A stretch of DNA of 64,000 nt from CALLPQ01 sp039819545 (GTDB lineage: Bacteria; Pseudomonadota; Alphaproteobacteria; Caulobacterales; Parvularculaceae): positions 45,755 to 109,754 of the forward strand of contig JBCBRS010000011.1 of the NCBI GenBank assembly GCA_039819545.1, in the 5' to 3' direction. Both the position numbers and the translations under genes were made by a program. Each line of letters opens with the position of its first letter. Positions within the stretch are counted from its first letter, which is position 1. The notes beneath the pieces are model-generated. The model made no database searches. It had not been told where the DNA came from and saw nothing but the letters and a program-made list of their open reading frames with translations. Shown here in pieces: positions 11,056-19,332 of the stretch.

Positions 11056-12561
11056 ATGGTTACCCAAGCCTATAATTGCGGCCACTTTATCAATGGCGAT
11101 TGCGTTGACGGGGCTAGCGATCGACGCGGCGACGTTTTTAACCCCAGCCTTGGTATCGTCCAAGGGTCGGTTGCCCTCGCGAGCCGGGACGAGGTTGAAA
11201 CCGCGATCGCCGCGGCGCAGGCGGCGTTCCCCGCCTGGGCCGCCACGAACCCGCAGCGCCGAGCCCGTGTTCTTTTCAATTTCAAAGCCCTCGTCGAAAA
11301 GGACATGGACAATCTGGCGCGGATGTTATCGTCCGAGCACGGAAAAACATTACCCGATGCACGCGGCGACGTGCAGCGCGGTTTGGAAGTCATCGAATTT
11401 GCCTGCGGCATCCCCCATCTGCAAAAAGGGGCATATACGGAGGCTGCGGGCCCCGGTATTGATGTCTATTCCATGCATCAGCCTTTGGGCGTGGTGGCCG
11501 GGATTACACCGTTCAACTTTCCCGCCATGATCCCCATGTGGATGTTTGGCGTTGCCATCGCCTGCGGCAACACCTTTATCAACAAGCCATCGGAGAAAGA
11601 CCCTTCCGTACCCCTACGGCTGGCCGAATTGATGATGGAAGCAGGAGCCCCGGCCGGTGTCTTAAATGTGGTCAATGGTGACAAGCTCGCCGTTGATACG
11701 CTGATCGAAGACCCGCGCGTGAAAGCGCTGTCCTTTGTGGGATCATCAGATATTGCACACTATATTTATGAACGTGGCGCGGCCCATGGCAAACGTGTCC
11801 AGGCTTTTGGCGGGGCAAAGAATCACATGGTGATCCTGCCTGATGCCGATATGGAGAATGTCGTGAATCAGCTGATTGGTTCCGCATATGGATCAGCGGG
11901 AGAGCGGTGTATGGCCACCCCCGTGGCGGTGCCGGTGGGGGAGGACACAGCCGATCGTCTCGTCGCCATGTTGCGCCCCCGGGTAGAGGCGTTGAAAATC
12001 GGACCGTCCTTGTCAGACGACAGTGACCTCGGCCCTCTCGTCTCCGCTGCGCACCGCGATCGCGTTTCCAGCTACATTCAGATGGCCCTTGACGAGGGCG
12101 AGGAATTGATTGTGGATGGGCGCAACTTCAAGCTTCAGGGATATGAGGATGGGTTTTTCCTTGGCGGCACGCTCTTGGATCATGCCAAGGCTGATCACCG
12201 GTCCTACAAGGAAGAGATTTTCGGGCCAGTCCTGCAGATTGTCAGAGCGCGGCATTTCGATGAGGCTGTGGCGCTTCCTTCTGATCATCAGTATGGAAAC
12301 GGCGTTGCGGTATTTACGCGTAATGGCGCAGCAGCGCGCGAATTTGCGCAGCGGGTAAATGTGGGCATGGTTGGTGTCAACGTGCCCATACCGGTGCCAG
12401 TGGCCTACCATACTTTCGGCGGTTGGAAGCGGTCTGGCTTTGGCGATACCAATCAGCACGGGCCTGAAGGCGTTCGGTTCTGGACCAAGATTAAAACAGT
12501 CACCCAGAAATGGCCCCAAGATGTTCAGGGATCGGAGTTTGTTATTCCGACCATGGGTTAG
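11056..12561 (+). CDS. mmsA: CoA-acylating methylmalonate-semialdehyde dehydrogenase
   Basis: Converts methylmalonate semialdehyde or malonate semialdehyde plus CoA and NAD to propionyl-CoA or acetyl-CoA, in valine, thymine and inositol breakdown. The chosen ATG has AAAGG seven bases upstream and gives 501 residues, the usual size. It shows GVVAGITPFNFPAMIPMWM, the nucleotide-binding KPSEKDPS, the catalytic Cys285 in GERCMATP, and the C-terminal FGGWKRSGFGDTNQHG signature specific to this family. No other valine-pathway gene follows. The next gene is a membrane-anchored protease-like protein. Confidence 0.93.
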   Translation: MVTQAYNCGHFINGDCVDGASDRRGDVFNPSLGIVQGSVALASRDEVETAIAAAQAAFPAWAATNPQRRARVLFNFKALVEKDMDNLARMLSSEHGKTLPDARGDVQRGLEVIEFACGIPHLQKGAYTEAAGPGIDVYSMHQPLGVVAGITPFNFPAMIPMWMFGVAIACGNTFINKPSEKDPSVPLRLAELMMEAGAPAGVLNVVNGDKLAVDTLIEDPRVKALSFVGSSDIAHYIYERGAAHGKRVQAFGGAKNHMVILPDADMENVVNQLIGSAYGSAGERCMATPVAVPVGEDTADRLVAMLRPRVEALKIGPSLSDDSDLGPLVSAAHRDRVSSYIQMALDEGEELIVDGRNFKLQGYEDGFFLGGTLLDHAKADHRSYKEEIFGPVLQIVRARHFDEAVALPSDHQYGNGVAVFTRNGAAAREFAQRVNVGMVGVNVPIPVPVAYHTFGGWKRSGFGDTNQHGPEGVRFWTKIKTVTQKWPQDVQGSEFVIPTMG

Positions 12562-12576
12562 ACGACAGGATATCTT

Positions 12577-13209
12577 GTGAAACGACTTCTCGTTCCTCTG
12601 GTTTTTGTCCTTCTGATCGTTGTTGCGTTGCAAACGGAAAAAGCTGCGCTGCTGGGAAAGGGTGACTTTGGCGTCCGGGTCTTGAAAGATCGACCACGGG
12701 CGGTGGAACTCACCTGGCGTGATGGCATTGAGGCGCCTATGGCGCTGCGGCTGGAGGAGGCATTCCGCGCAAACCGCGATCAGGCTGATCTATTTGTTCT
12801 CAATCTGTCATCGCCCGGGGGCTCCTTACGCGAGGGAGCGAAAGTGATCGAGGTCATTGAGCGGATTGCGCAAACCCACCGTGTGGAAACCATTGTCAAA
12901 CGCGGACGGATATGTCTTTCCATGTGCGTTCCGATTTTCCTGCAGGGCCAGCGCCGGGCGGCTGCAGCAAACTCCCGGTGGATGTTTCACCAACCGGTCC
13001 TGATGGATATGTCGGGGGAGATTGCAGAGCAGCCGGATTTTGAGCGCAATTTCACCGCCGACAAATTTTTCACCCGCTATTTTGAAAATTCTCCCATGGA
13101 GGAGACCTGGCGTGAACAACTGCGCCGCGATTGGGTCGGGCAGGAGGTATGGTTTACGGGTCAGGACCTTGTTGACCAGAACTCAAATGTGGTCAGTGAG
13201 CTGATTTGA
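12577..13209 (+). CDS. Membrane-anchored ClpP/crotonase-fold protease-like protein (COG3904-like)
   Basis: A 210-residue protein with one N-terminal hydrophobic segment (residues 3-18), then a ClpP-type fold probably facing the periplasm. The oxyanion-forming glycines are in SSPGGS (Gly81-Gly82), a candidate nucleophile Ser115 is in CLSMCVP, and His138 is in WMFHQP. The spacing Gly-33-Ser-23-His matches ClpP-like serine proteases closely, and the paired cysteines around the serine are usual in the COG3904 group. It begins 15 bases after mmsA with no strong Shine-Dalgarno. Substrate and partner are unknown; a non-proteolytic role is possible. Confidence 0.7.
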   Translation: MKRLLVPLVFVLLIVVALQTEKAALLGKGDFGVRVLKDRPRAVELTWRDGIEAPMALRLEEAFRANRDQADLFVLNLSSPGGSLREGAKVIEVIERIAQTHRVETIVKRGRICLSMCVPIFLQGQRRAAAANSRWMFHQPVLMDMSGEIAEQPDFERNFTADKFFTRYFENSPMEETWREQLRRDWVGQEVWFTGQDLVDQNSNVVSELI

Positions 13210-13364
13210 GGTCTGGTGATACGGAAACTTTGCCTTCGTTTTGAAACCGTATTGCCGAGCAAGCGTAGCGCAGACCCCGTAGCCCTTTTCAGATGTTTTG
13301 AATTTATAAGAAGAAATCGAGTTTTCACTCCAAGCCTACCGTGAAAAAAGAGAAACTCCCACGC

Positions 13365-14102
13365 TTAGAATGGAAAGAGAATATCATAAATCTGTTGCCC
13401 GTAGCGCGGTTGTTGCACATCGGTCAGCTGTCCGCGGCCACCATAGGAAATTCTGGCTTCGGCAATCTGAATATGGTTGATCGTATTTGCGTTGGTAATG
13501 TCTTCGGGGCGGATCACGCCGGTGACCGTTAATTCACGGACTTCATAGTTGACGCGCACTTCCTGACGCCCCGCGATGGCAAGATTTCCATTCGGCAACA
13601 CATCGGTGACGACGGCGGCAACGCGCAGTCTCACCTCTTCCTGACGATCCACGCGGCCTTCGCCGCGTGAGGTTGATCCCGATGACAGATCAATCAGGTC
13701 TGCGGCATTGGCCCCTTCTGGCAGGAGATCAACAAGCCGCTGTTCCAGCCCACCGAAAGCCGGAATGGCCGCCTGTTCGCCATTGGCCCGGGTGCGTTCT
13801 GTGGAGTTATCGAGGCGAGCGCGATCATCAATATTGATGACGACCGTAACGATATCCCCAGTGGTTTGCGCGCGCTGGTCCTTGAAAAAGGACTTACGCC
13901 CATTTTGCCACAAGGAATTGCCCGTATAGGTTTGAGGCGTATTTGCGGGCATGGGAAGGCTGATCGGCTCCTTGCCGTGGAGACCCGCCGGATTTTCGGT
14001 GGGCGTGAGCGGCGGCGCGGCACCGATAGTTTTGATCCGATCAATGGTCGAGCACGCGCCAAGCGTCGCGGCAACCATGACGATGAGACTAAGACGGAAC
14101 AT
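13365..14102 (-). CDS. flgH: Flagellar L-ring lipoprotein
   Basis: Forms the outer-membrane L-ring bushing around the flagellar rod. The chosen ATG at 14102 has AGGGAG upstream and gives a lipoprotein signal peptide ending in the lipobox LGAC, lipidated on Cys17. The body has the FlgH signatures NSLWQNGRKSFFKDQRA, GDIVTVVINIDDRA, RTRANGEQAA and the terminal ISYGGRGQLTDVQQPRYGQQ, broken here over adjoining segments. It is the last gene of the flgF-flgG-flgA-flgH operon. The P-ring gene flgI, often next to flgH, is not in the window. Confidence 0.96.
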   Translation of the reverse strand: MFRLSLIVMVAATLGACSTIDRIKTIGAAPPLTPTENPAGLHGKEPISLPMPANTPQTYTGNSLWQNGRKSFFKDQRAQTTGDIVTVVINIDDRARLDNSTERTRANGEQAAIPAFGGLEQRLVDLLPEGANAADLIDLSSGSTSRGEGRVDRQEEVRLRVAAVVTDVLPNGNLAIAGRQEVRVNYEVRELTVTGVIRPEDITNANTINHIQIAEARISYGGRGQLTDVQQPRYGQQIYDILFPF

Positions 14103-14112
14103 CCTAAACTCC

Positions 14113-14919
14113 CTAACGGCCTGAGTGTGCGGCAAGTATGTGCGGACCGGTGGTCACGATGATTTCAACCCGGTCGCGACCGGCAATCACACCGGTCATG
14201 GTTCGGTCTGAGGAGAGGTTCTGGAGCGAAATCGCATCGCCCATGCCGCCCGATTCCAGCGCCTTGCCGCGATTGCGCAGCGTCAAAGGGCCGTTGCGGT
14301 AAATCATCGTGACGAGGGTTCCACGCTTGACCAGCACCGTTTTGGCAAGGTCAGTGGCGCGTAGGGCGCGCCCGGTGACGAGAAGCCGTCGGGCCTCAAG
14401 ACCAATCACGAGATCCTCCGTAAGCGGTGTATGGCCCGCACCACCACGGGGTACCATCTGCCATTCGATATCGTCGGGCCCGATTATACTGCCCCGGGGC
14501 AAATCGCGCCTGGGAACGGGAACGCGAACCGGCTTGTGGGCCGTGCCGGTAATGGTCAACGCTGGGCCATAGGGGCCAGCACCCGTTTGCGTCCGGATAA
14601 CAAAGCGCCCGGTCGTCGCCGACCAGCGTACCGCGCTGATGTGATCCGGTGCCAAAGAGACGGTATTCGGAACAGCGAATGTGGGATTTGAAAAGTCAAT
14701 ATAGAGATCGTCCGGCGCCCCCGCTGCGCGCAATAGCGGTTCGATGAGCGGGGCAAGATCACGCATAGGCGTGGTACCAGCCAGGGGTGCTTCACTGGCT
14801 CGTGCGGCAGGTGCCAGCACGATCGCCATCACCAGCCAGAGCATAAGGATGCTCAGACCAGAAAGGCTGGCAAACAGGCGATCATAGGCGCAAGGCGAAG
14901 GAGTATGGATTGGTGTCAT
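14113..14919 (-). CDS. flgA: Flagellar P-ring assembly chaperone
   Basis: A periplasmic chaperone for P-ring assembly. The N-terminus has a long positively charged lead before a hydrophobic signal segment ending at ARA-SEAP (about residue 43). The C-terminal half is a SAF domain (VPRRDLPRGSIIGPDDIEW and GLEARRLLVTGRALRATDL) ending in MIYRNGPLTLRNRGKALESG, which is typical of FlgA. It lies 19 bases after flgG and 10 bases before flgH on the minus strand. Confidence 0.92.
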   Translation of the reverse strand: MTPIHTPSPCAYDRLFASLSGLSILMLWLVMAIVLAPAARASEAPLAGTTPMRDLAPLIEPLLRAAGAPDDLYIDFSNPTFAVPNTVSLAPDHISAVRWSATTGRFVIRTQTGAGPYGPALTITGTAHKPVRVPVPRRDLPRGSIIGPDDIEWQMVPRGGAGHTPLTEDLVIGLEARRLLVTGRALRATDLAKTVLVKRGTLVTMIYRNGPLTLRNRGKALESGGMGDAISLQNLSSDRTMTGVIAGRDRVEIIVTTGPHILAAHSGR

Positions 14920-14938
14920 TACTGATCTCTATACTGAT

Positions 14939-15727
14939 TTAGCGGCGAAGATTGGCGTTTGTGGCGAGAATTTCATCGGAGGTTTCGATCACCCGGGCAT
15001 TCATTTCATAGGCGCGTTGCGCGGCAATCAGCGCAGTGATCTCCTGTACCGGATCAACATTGGCGGTTTCGATAAAACCTTGCAGAACGGTGCCGACGCC
15101 CTGTTCTCCCGGTGTGCCAATAACTGGTTCCCCTGACGCGGTTGTCTCCAGCAAGAGATTGCCGCCAATGGCTTCGAGACCCGATTCATTAAAAAAGGTT
15201 ACCAGCTCCAACTGTCCAAGCGCTTGCAAATCGGCTTGGCCCGTGATCCGCGCCTGGACGAGGCCGTCTTCGGAAATCGCAATATCAACCGCGTCATTGG
15301 GCACAGTGATCCCGGGCAGAACTTCATATCCATTTTCCGTCACGAGACGGCCATCACCTGAAACAGAGAAATTGCCCGCGCGGGTGTAAGCTTCCGATCC
15401 ATCGGGAAGCTGTATACGGAATAAGCCGCGCCCCGATACGGCAAGATCGAAATCATTGCCCGTGGCGGTCACATTGCCCTGTTCGATGATGCGATAAACC
15501 GATCCTGTGCGCACGCCGGTGCCGAGTTGAACGCCGTTGGGCACAATGGTGCCTGTGGTTGAAGAAATTGCCCCAGGGCGTTCCAGTGTTTGGTATAGAA
15601 GATCCTGAAACTCGGCACGCTGACGTTTATATCCGATCGTATTGAGGTTCGCGATATTATTGGAGATAACCTCAATATTGCGTTGTTGCGCGATCATTCC
15701 GGTGGCGGCGATATTTAGCGACTTCAT
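14939..15727 (-). CDS. flgG: Flagellar distal rod protein
   Basis: The distal rod subunit that passes through the P- and L-rings. The N-terminal rod signature is ANLNTIGYKR within MKSLNIAATGMIAQQRN..NNIA. The middle has a FlgE/F/G-like beta domain (GRGLFRIQLPDGSEAYTRAG). The C-terminus ends in the amphipathic helix with FIETANVDPVQEITALI and RAYEMNARVIETSDEIL. At 262 residues it matches the family. The order flgF-flgG-flgA-flgH is a standard alphaproteobacterial arrangement. Confidence 0.97.
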   Translation of the reverse strand: MKSLNIAATGMIAQQRNIEVISNNIANLNTIGYKRQRAEFQDLLYQTLERPGAISSTTGTIVPNGVQLGTGVRTGSVYRIIEQGNVTATGNDFDLAVSGRGLFRIQLPDGSEAYTRAGNFSVSGDGRLVTENGYEVLPGITVPNDAVDIAISEDGLVQARITGQADLQALGQLELVTFFNESGLEAIGGNLLLETTASGEPVIGTPGEQGVGTVLQGFIETANVDPVQEITALIAAQRAYEMNARVIETSDEILATNANLRR

Positions 15728-15745
15728 GGGGCTCTAAGGTTCCTG

Positions 15746-16486
15746 TCAGGTGATTTGGGTAAAGCGGCGAATGGCATCGCGGCTCAGTTCATTGCTGGTT
15801 TCGATCAATTGCGCCGCATTGGCATAGGCCCGCGAAATTTTGATCAACTCGGTCATGCCTTCTATGGGCGCCACGTTAGAGGCTTCGATAAAACCTTGCT
15901 CCAGTCTGGGGATGGCAACCGGTGTCGGTGTCTCGGTACTCATGAACTGGTTTTGGCCACGTTTGGTCAGGGTTTCGCGGTCTTCAAACGTGAAAACGCC
16001 AAGTCGCGCGATGGGTTGGCCTTGCTGTTGAATTTCTCCTTCAGCTGATAGCGTGAGCGGGCCGAGGGTCGGGTCCACAAAGATGGGCGAAAAGCTCTCG
16101 TCGAGAACACGCGCTCCGGTCCGTGTTACCAATTCGCCAAAGCTATTCAGACTGAAATGGCCATCACGCGTATAGGTACGCGTCTGTCCATCTTCGGTGG
16201 CAAAGAACCCATTGCCGCTGATGGCAAAGTCGAGCGGCGCGCCCGTCTGGATCAGGCTGCCAGCACTAAAATCGGTTTGGCTATCGGGGTCATGCACAAG
16301 AGCAAAATCCTGTGCAGCCGCGCTGCGCTCTGCTGGTATAGCTGGAGGAACGAGAAAGGTTTCAAACCGCAAAGTCTCGCCTTTGAAGCCTGCCGTAGAC
16401 TGATTAGCGATATTATTCGCCGCCACGTCGAGGGCGTGACCAAGAACGATCTGGCGCGATAATCCAATTAGCGAGGCATTTTCCAT
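15746..16486 (-). CDS. flgF: Flagellar proximal rod protein
   Basis: A proximal rod subunit. The N-terminal helix holds ALDVAANNIANQSTAGFK, the central domain ISGNGFFATEDGQTRTYTRDG, and the C-terminal helix FIEASNVAPIEGMTELIKISRAY. It is shorter in the variable middle than FlgG. It is the first gene of the minus-strand flagellar operon and is transcribed divergently from fliL across a 207-base gap in which I could not identify a sigma-54 or sigma-28 promoter by eye. Confidence 0.95.
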   Translation of the reverse strand: MENASLIGLSRQIVLGHALDVAANNIANQSTAGFKGETLRFETFLVPPAIPAERSAAAQDFALVHDPDSQTDFSAGSLIQTGAPLDFAISGNGFFATEDGQTRTYTRDGHFSLNSFGELVTRTGARVLDESFSPIFVDPTLGPLTLSAEGEIQQQGQPIARLGVFTFEDRETLTKRGQNQFMSTETPTPVAIPRLEQGFIEASNVAPIEGMTELIKISRAYANAAQLIETSNELSRDAIRRFTQIT

Positions 16487-16693
16487 GGGGCGGGCCTGTT
16501 CACAAACAACTGCGCCATTCTTTGTGCAAGCTCCATGCCTTTCAAAAAATATAATGATTTCATATATTTAAGTAGGTTTTGGGGAGGTGATCGGCAAAAC
16601 CTGCCGGGCAAAATTCGCCGTCCAAACACTCTTTTAACCCTGTTTGGTTCTGATGGGGGCGGACAGTCATTCCGCGTTAAGAGTATTTTTACC

Positions 16694-17242
16694 ATGGCCC
16701 AAAATCGCAGTGCCTCTGGCGGCATGGCCCTGAATACGCCTATGAAAACCCGGTTGAAGACCACCGGGGTCACGGCTGCGCGTGTCCATACGCCGGGAAA
16801 ATACATTATCGTTTTTGGCATTTTGCCGCTTTGTATCTTGGCCAGTCTGGTGGCGGGGCTTTCTGTGGGCGGGGCTGGCAATCAGCTGCCTTTTGCGTTC
16901 CAGGTCCGTGAAAATGCGAGCGGTGAAAAGACAAGCTATTATATTTTGCCCGAAGTGTTGGTCGATCTTGCGCCCACAACACAGGGCCAGCAGAAGTTTT
17001 TGAAAGCGCGCATTGCGCTGGCTGTAACCGGGGCAAACCCTACGCAAAACCGTATGCTGAATGACAGGCGCCCTTTGCTGGCGGAACGGGCAAGTCTGTT
17101 CTTACGGGCGCTTGAACCGGAGGACTTTGCTGGAACCAACCGTATGCTGAGGGTAAAAGAAGCACTTACGCGGCGCATGAACCTCGTCCTTGAGGAGGAC
17201 CTGATCGAAGATGCGGTCCTGCAAAACCTGATTATTCAATAG
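16694..17242 (+). CDS. fliL: Flagellar basal-body-associated protein
   Basis: FliL surrounds or contacts the stator units in the inner membrane. After about 30 basic cytoplasmic residues there is one membrane helix (about 31-52, IVFGILPLCILASLVAGL). A periplasmic stomatin-like domain follows, with YYILPEVLVDLAPTTQGQQKFLKARIAL and a C-terminal RRMNLVLEEDLIEDAVLQNLIIQ. The ATG at 16694 is chosen as the most upstream plausible start; ATGs at 16724 and 16742 are also possible, and none has a good Shine-Dalgarno. Its stop codon overlaps the Shine-Dalgarno of fliM. Confidence 0.85.
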   Translation: MAQNRSASGGMALNTPMKTRLKTTGVTAARVHTPGKYIIVFGILPLCILASLVAGLSVGGAGNQLPFAFQVRENASGEKTSYYILPEVLVDLAPTTQGQQKFLKARIALAVTGANPTQNRMLNDRRPLLAERASLFLRALEPEDFAGTNRMLRVKEALTRRMNLVLEEDLIEDAVLQNLIIQ

Positions 17243-17253
17243 GAGACGGGTAC

Positions 17254-18258
17254 GTGACAGTGGACCCTTTAACCGGCGAAATGGTGGAAGAAATCGAATG
17301 GGGCGACAACGACACCGTCGATGGCATGCTTGGTTTTCGCTTTGACGAGCATGAAACGCAGGACCGGTCTGGTCTGCGTGGTTTGATAAACTCGTCCATG
17401 ATCTCTCACCCGGCGGCCCCGGCGCTGGAGCTTGTTTTTGACCGTGTACCGCCGCGGTTCACCAAATGCCTGCGTCATCTGGCGAATGATGCCCTCGATG
17501 TGAGCCTTGAAACGGTGGCGACTGTTCGATTTAGCGAGTTTCTGGGCGAGCGGACCGAGGGCAGCGTACTTGGCCTGTTTCAATCCGATAGCCTTGACAA
17601 TTATAGCCTGCTGTGTGCTGATCCGGTGTTTGTTTATTCGCTCGTGGATATCCTAATGGGCGGTGCCCGGGTCCAGGCTGCTGGTGATGTCGCGCGTAGC
17701 TATACCTCAATTGAAATTGCTCTGATCAGTAGGATCTTCGAAGCGCTGTGTACGGAATTGACCCGCGCGTTTGATACTATCGTAGAGGCACCCTTTACCC
17801 TGGCGGCGGTGGAAACCAATCCGCGTTTTGCGGCAATCACCCGAGAGAATGCGGTTTGTGCACTCGCTAAATGTCGGGTCGATGTGCTGGGCGTAAGGGG
17901 GCAACTGCATATTCTTATGCCCTATGCCAATCTGGAGCCGGTGCGTGATCGTCTGCACAAGGACCGCCTTACCCATGCGGTGCATGGTCAACGCCATTGG
18001 AAAGATATCCTGAATGAACGAGTTCGCGATACCAAGCTGGAACTTTCTTGTGTTCTTGCCGAGCGGGTCCTTACCCTGCGCGATATTGAAAAATTGTCTG
18101 TCGGCGATGTGTTGTCGTTTGATCAGGCGTTGCATGATTCGGTGAGCCTTTCGGTGGGCCGTCACCAGCTTGCATCGGGCCAGATCGGCCGGGCAGGCGA
18201 ACGTTTTGCGGTGCGACTTGACCAGTCGGGCGCGCAGATCAGGGAAAAGCTGTCATGA
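17254..18258 (+). CDS. fliM: Flagellar motor switch protein
   Basis: Part of the cytoplasmic C-ring that sets rotation direction. It uses GTG at 17254 with AGGAG 8 bases upstream. The middle domain begins near residue 70 (FTKCLRHLANDALDVSL) and includes LLCADPVFVYSLVDILMGGA and the SYTSIEIALISRIFEAL segment. The C-terminal SpoA domain has ELSCVLAERVLTLRDIEKLSVGDVLSF. The N-terminus (TVDPLTGEMVEEIEWGD) lacks an obvious LSQxEIDALL motif, the usual docking site for phospho-CheY. It overlaps the next gene by 4 bases. Confidence 0.93.
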   Translation: MTVDPLTGEMVEEIEWGDNDTVDGMLGFRFDEHETQDRSGLRGLINSSMISHPAAPALELVFDRVPPRFTKCLRHLANDALDVSLETVATVRFSEFLGERTEGSVLGLFQSDSLDNYSLLCADPVFVYSLVDILMGGARVQAAGDVARSYTSIEIALISRIFEALCTELTRAFDTIVEAPFTLAAVETNPRFAAITRENAVCALAKCRVDVLGVRGQLHILMPYANLEPVRDRLHKDRLTHAVHGQRHWKDILNERVRDTKLELSCVLAERVLTLRDIEKLSVGDVLSFDQALHDSVSLSVGRHQLASGQIGRAGERFAVRLDQSGAQIREKLS

Positions 18259-18632
18259 CCATGCTCATTCTGGAATTGGCGCTTGTGGTCTTATTGTTGA
18301 TCGCCTGCGCCATGGGGTTTGTGTTAAACCGGCGGCTCCACCAATTGCGCCGTGATCAGACAAATTTGCTGCAATCGATTGAAACCTTTGATGCAGCCAC
18401 CCGCCGGGCAGAGACAACGCTGGCCGCGATTAAGGCGCGGGGCGATACGCTCGACGGTGCGCTGGGCCGCACAGTCTCGCGCGCAAACTTTCTAATGGAT
18501 GAGCTATCGGTGATGGTCAGCGCTGGTGATAAAATTGCCGATAGGATTGAGCATGTGATGGCTGATGTGCGCTCGGTGGGCCGCCCCGTTGGACGGGGGC
18601 TGTCAGCGGATCAGGGAGGTGGTCATGGATAA
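18255..18632 (+). CDS. DUF6468-like flagellar-operon membrane protein
   Basis: A 125-residue protein with one N-terminal membrane helix (residues 2-24), then a helical cytoplasmic segment with heptad spacing (about 27-105) and a Gly-rich end. Proteins of this kind sit between fliM and the MotE-like gene in other alphaproteobacteria and are catalogued as DUF6468; no function is established. Both its ends overlap neighbours (4 bases with fliM, 8 bases with the next gene), which argues for translational coupling and a motor-related role. Confidence 0.7.
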   Translation: MTMLILELALVVLLLIACAMGFVLNRRLHQLRRDQTNLLQSIETFDAATRRAETTLAAIKARGDTLDGALGRTVSRANFLMDELSVMVSAGDKIADRIEHVMADVRSVGRPVGRGLSADQGGGHG

Positions 18633-19329
18633 TGGCGTCCGGCACCGCGCGCGCATACAGATTATCCCGCTTGTCCTGACCTTGGCGGCGGCGCTTGCTG
18701 TCGTGAAACTGTTTGGCGGGGCAACGCAGTTGCCGCGTCTGTCAACGATGTCAGCCTCAGCCTCCCCGTTTTTTAGTGTGGCGCAGCCCGCGGGCCCTTC
18801 ACAATCGGCAACCGCAACAGCGGAACCTGTTGTGATAACTCAGCCTGATGCAGGGTCTGAGCGGGGCGTTGCGGAACAACCGCCTACAGAACAAATCTAT
18901 AATAGTGCGGAAGAAGGCCGGATATTAGAGCGGCTGCGGGCCCGGCGTTTACGGTTGGTTCAGCGTGAGGAAACACTCGCCACCCGGGAGGCTTTGTTGC
19001 GGACCACACAAACCCAAATCGAAACGGCGCTGGCGGACCTTGAAGCGCGCGAAACGGCTCTGGCGGCCCGCGAGGCCCAAGTGGCCGAGGAAGCCGCAGA
19101 GGATGTCGCCAATATTGTCAAAGCCTATGAGCGCATGAAGCCGCGCGATGCGGCGCGTATCTTTGACCTTCTTGAAAATCAGCTGCTTGTCTCGGTTGCT
19201 CATCAGATGCGTTCTCAGGCGCTGGCGTCAATTCTGGCGGAGATGAGCCCGGAGCGCGCGCGCGAACTGACGACCTTGTTATCGGAACGTCGGTCCCTCG
19301 GCAGCGTTCAGGGTCTTGGGGAGCTATAG
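18625..19329 (+). CDS. MotE-like motility protein (MgtE-N domain)
   Basis: A 234-residue protein with one N-terminal hydrophobic segment (about 10-28), a Pro/Ala/Thr-rich linker, a coiled coil (about 85-155) and a C-terminal helical domain. That domain holds IVKAYERMKPRDAARIFDLLE and ILAEMSPERARELTTLLSE, related to the MgtE N-terminal domain. Rhizobial MotE, with this architecture, is a periplasmic chaperone for MotC. The ATG at 18625 has a strong AGGGAGGT Shine-Dalgarno five bases upstream. The next gene encodes a large secreted repeat protein, which fits a chaperone-client pair. Confidence 0.78.
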   Translation: MDNGVRHRARIQIIPLVLTLAAALAVVKLFGGATQLPRLSTMSASASPFFSVAQPAGPSQSATATAEPVVITQPDAGSERGVAEQPPTEQIYNSAEEGRILERLRARRLRLVQREETLATREALLRTTQTQIETALADLEARETALAAREAQVAEEAAEDVANIVKAYERMKPRDAARIFDLLENQLLVSVAHQMRSQALASILAEMSPERARELTTLLSERRSLGSVQGLGEL

Positions 19330-19332
19330 GCT

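Noticed and set aside
13210..13364. Terminator in the convergent gap between the protease-like gene and flgH
   Set aside because: There is no stem-loop with adequate pairing and T tract on either strand.
16487..16693. Sigma-54 or sigma-28 flagellar promoters between flgF and fliL
   Set aside because: No pair with correct -24/-12 GG..GC spacing or a TAAA/GCCGATAA pair could be found by eye on either strand.
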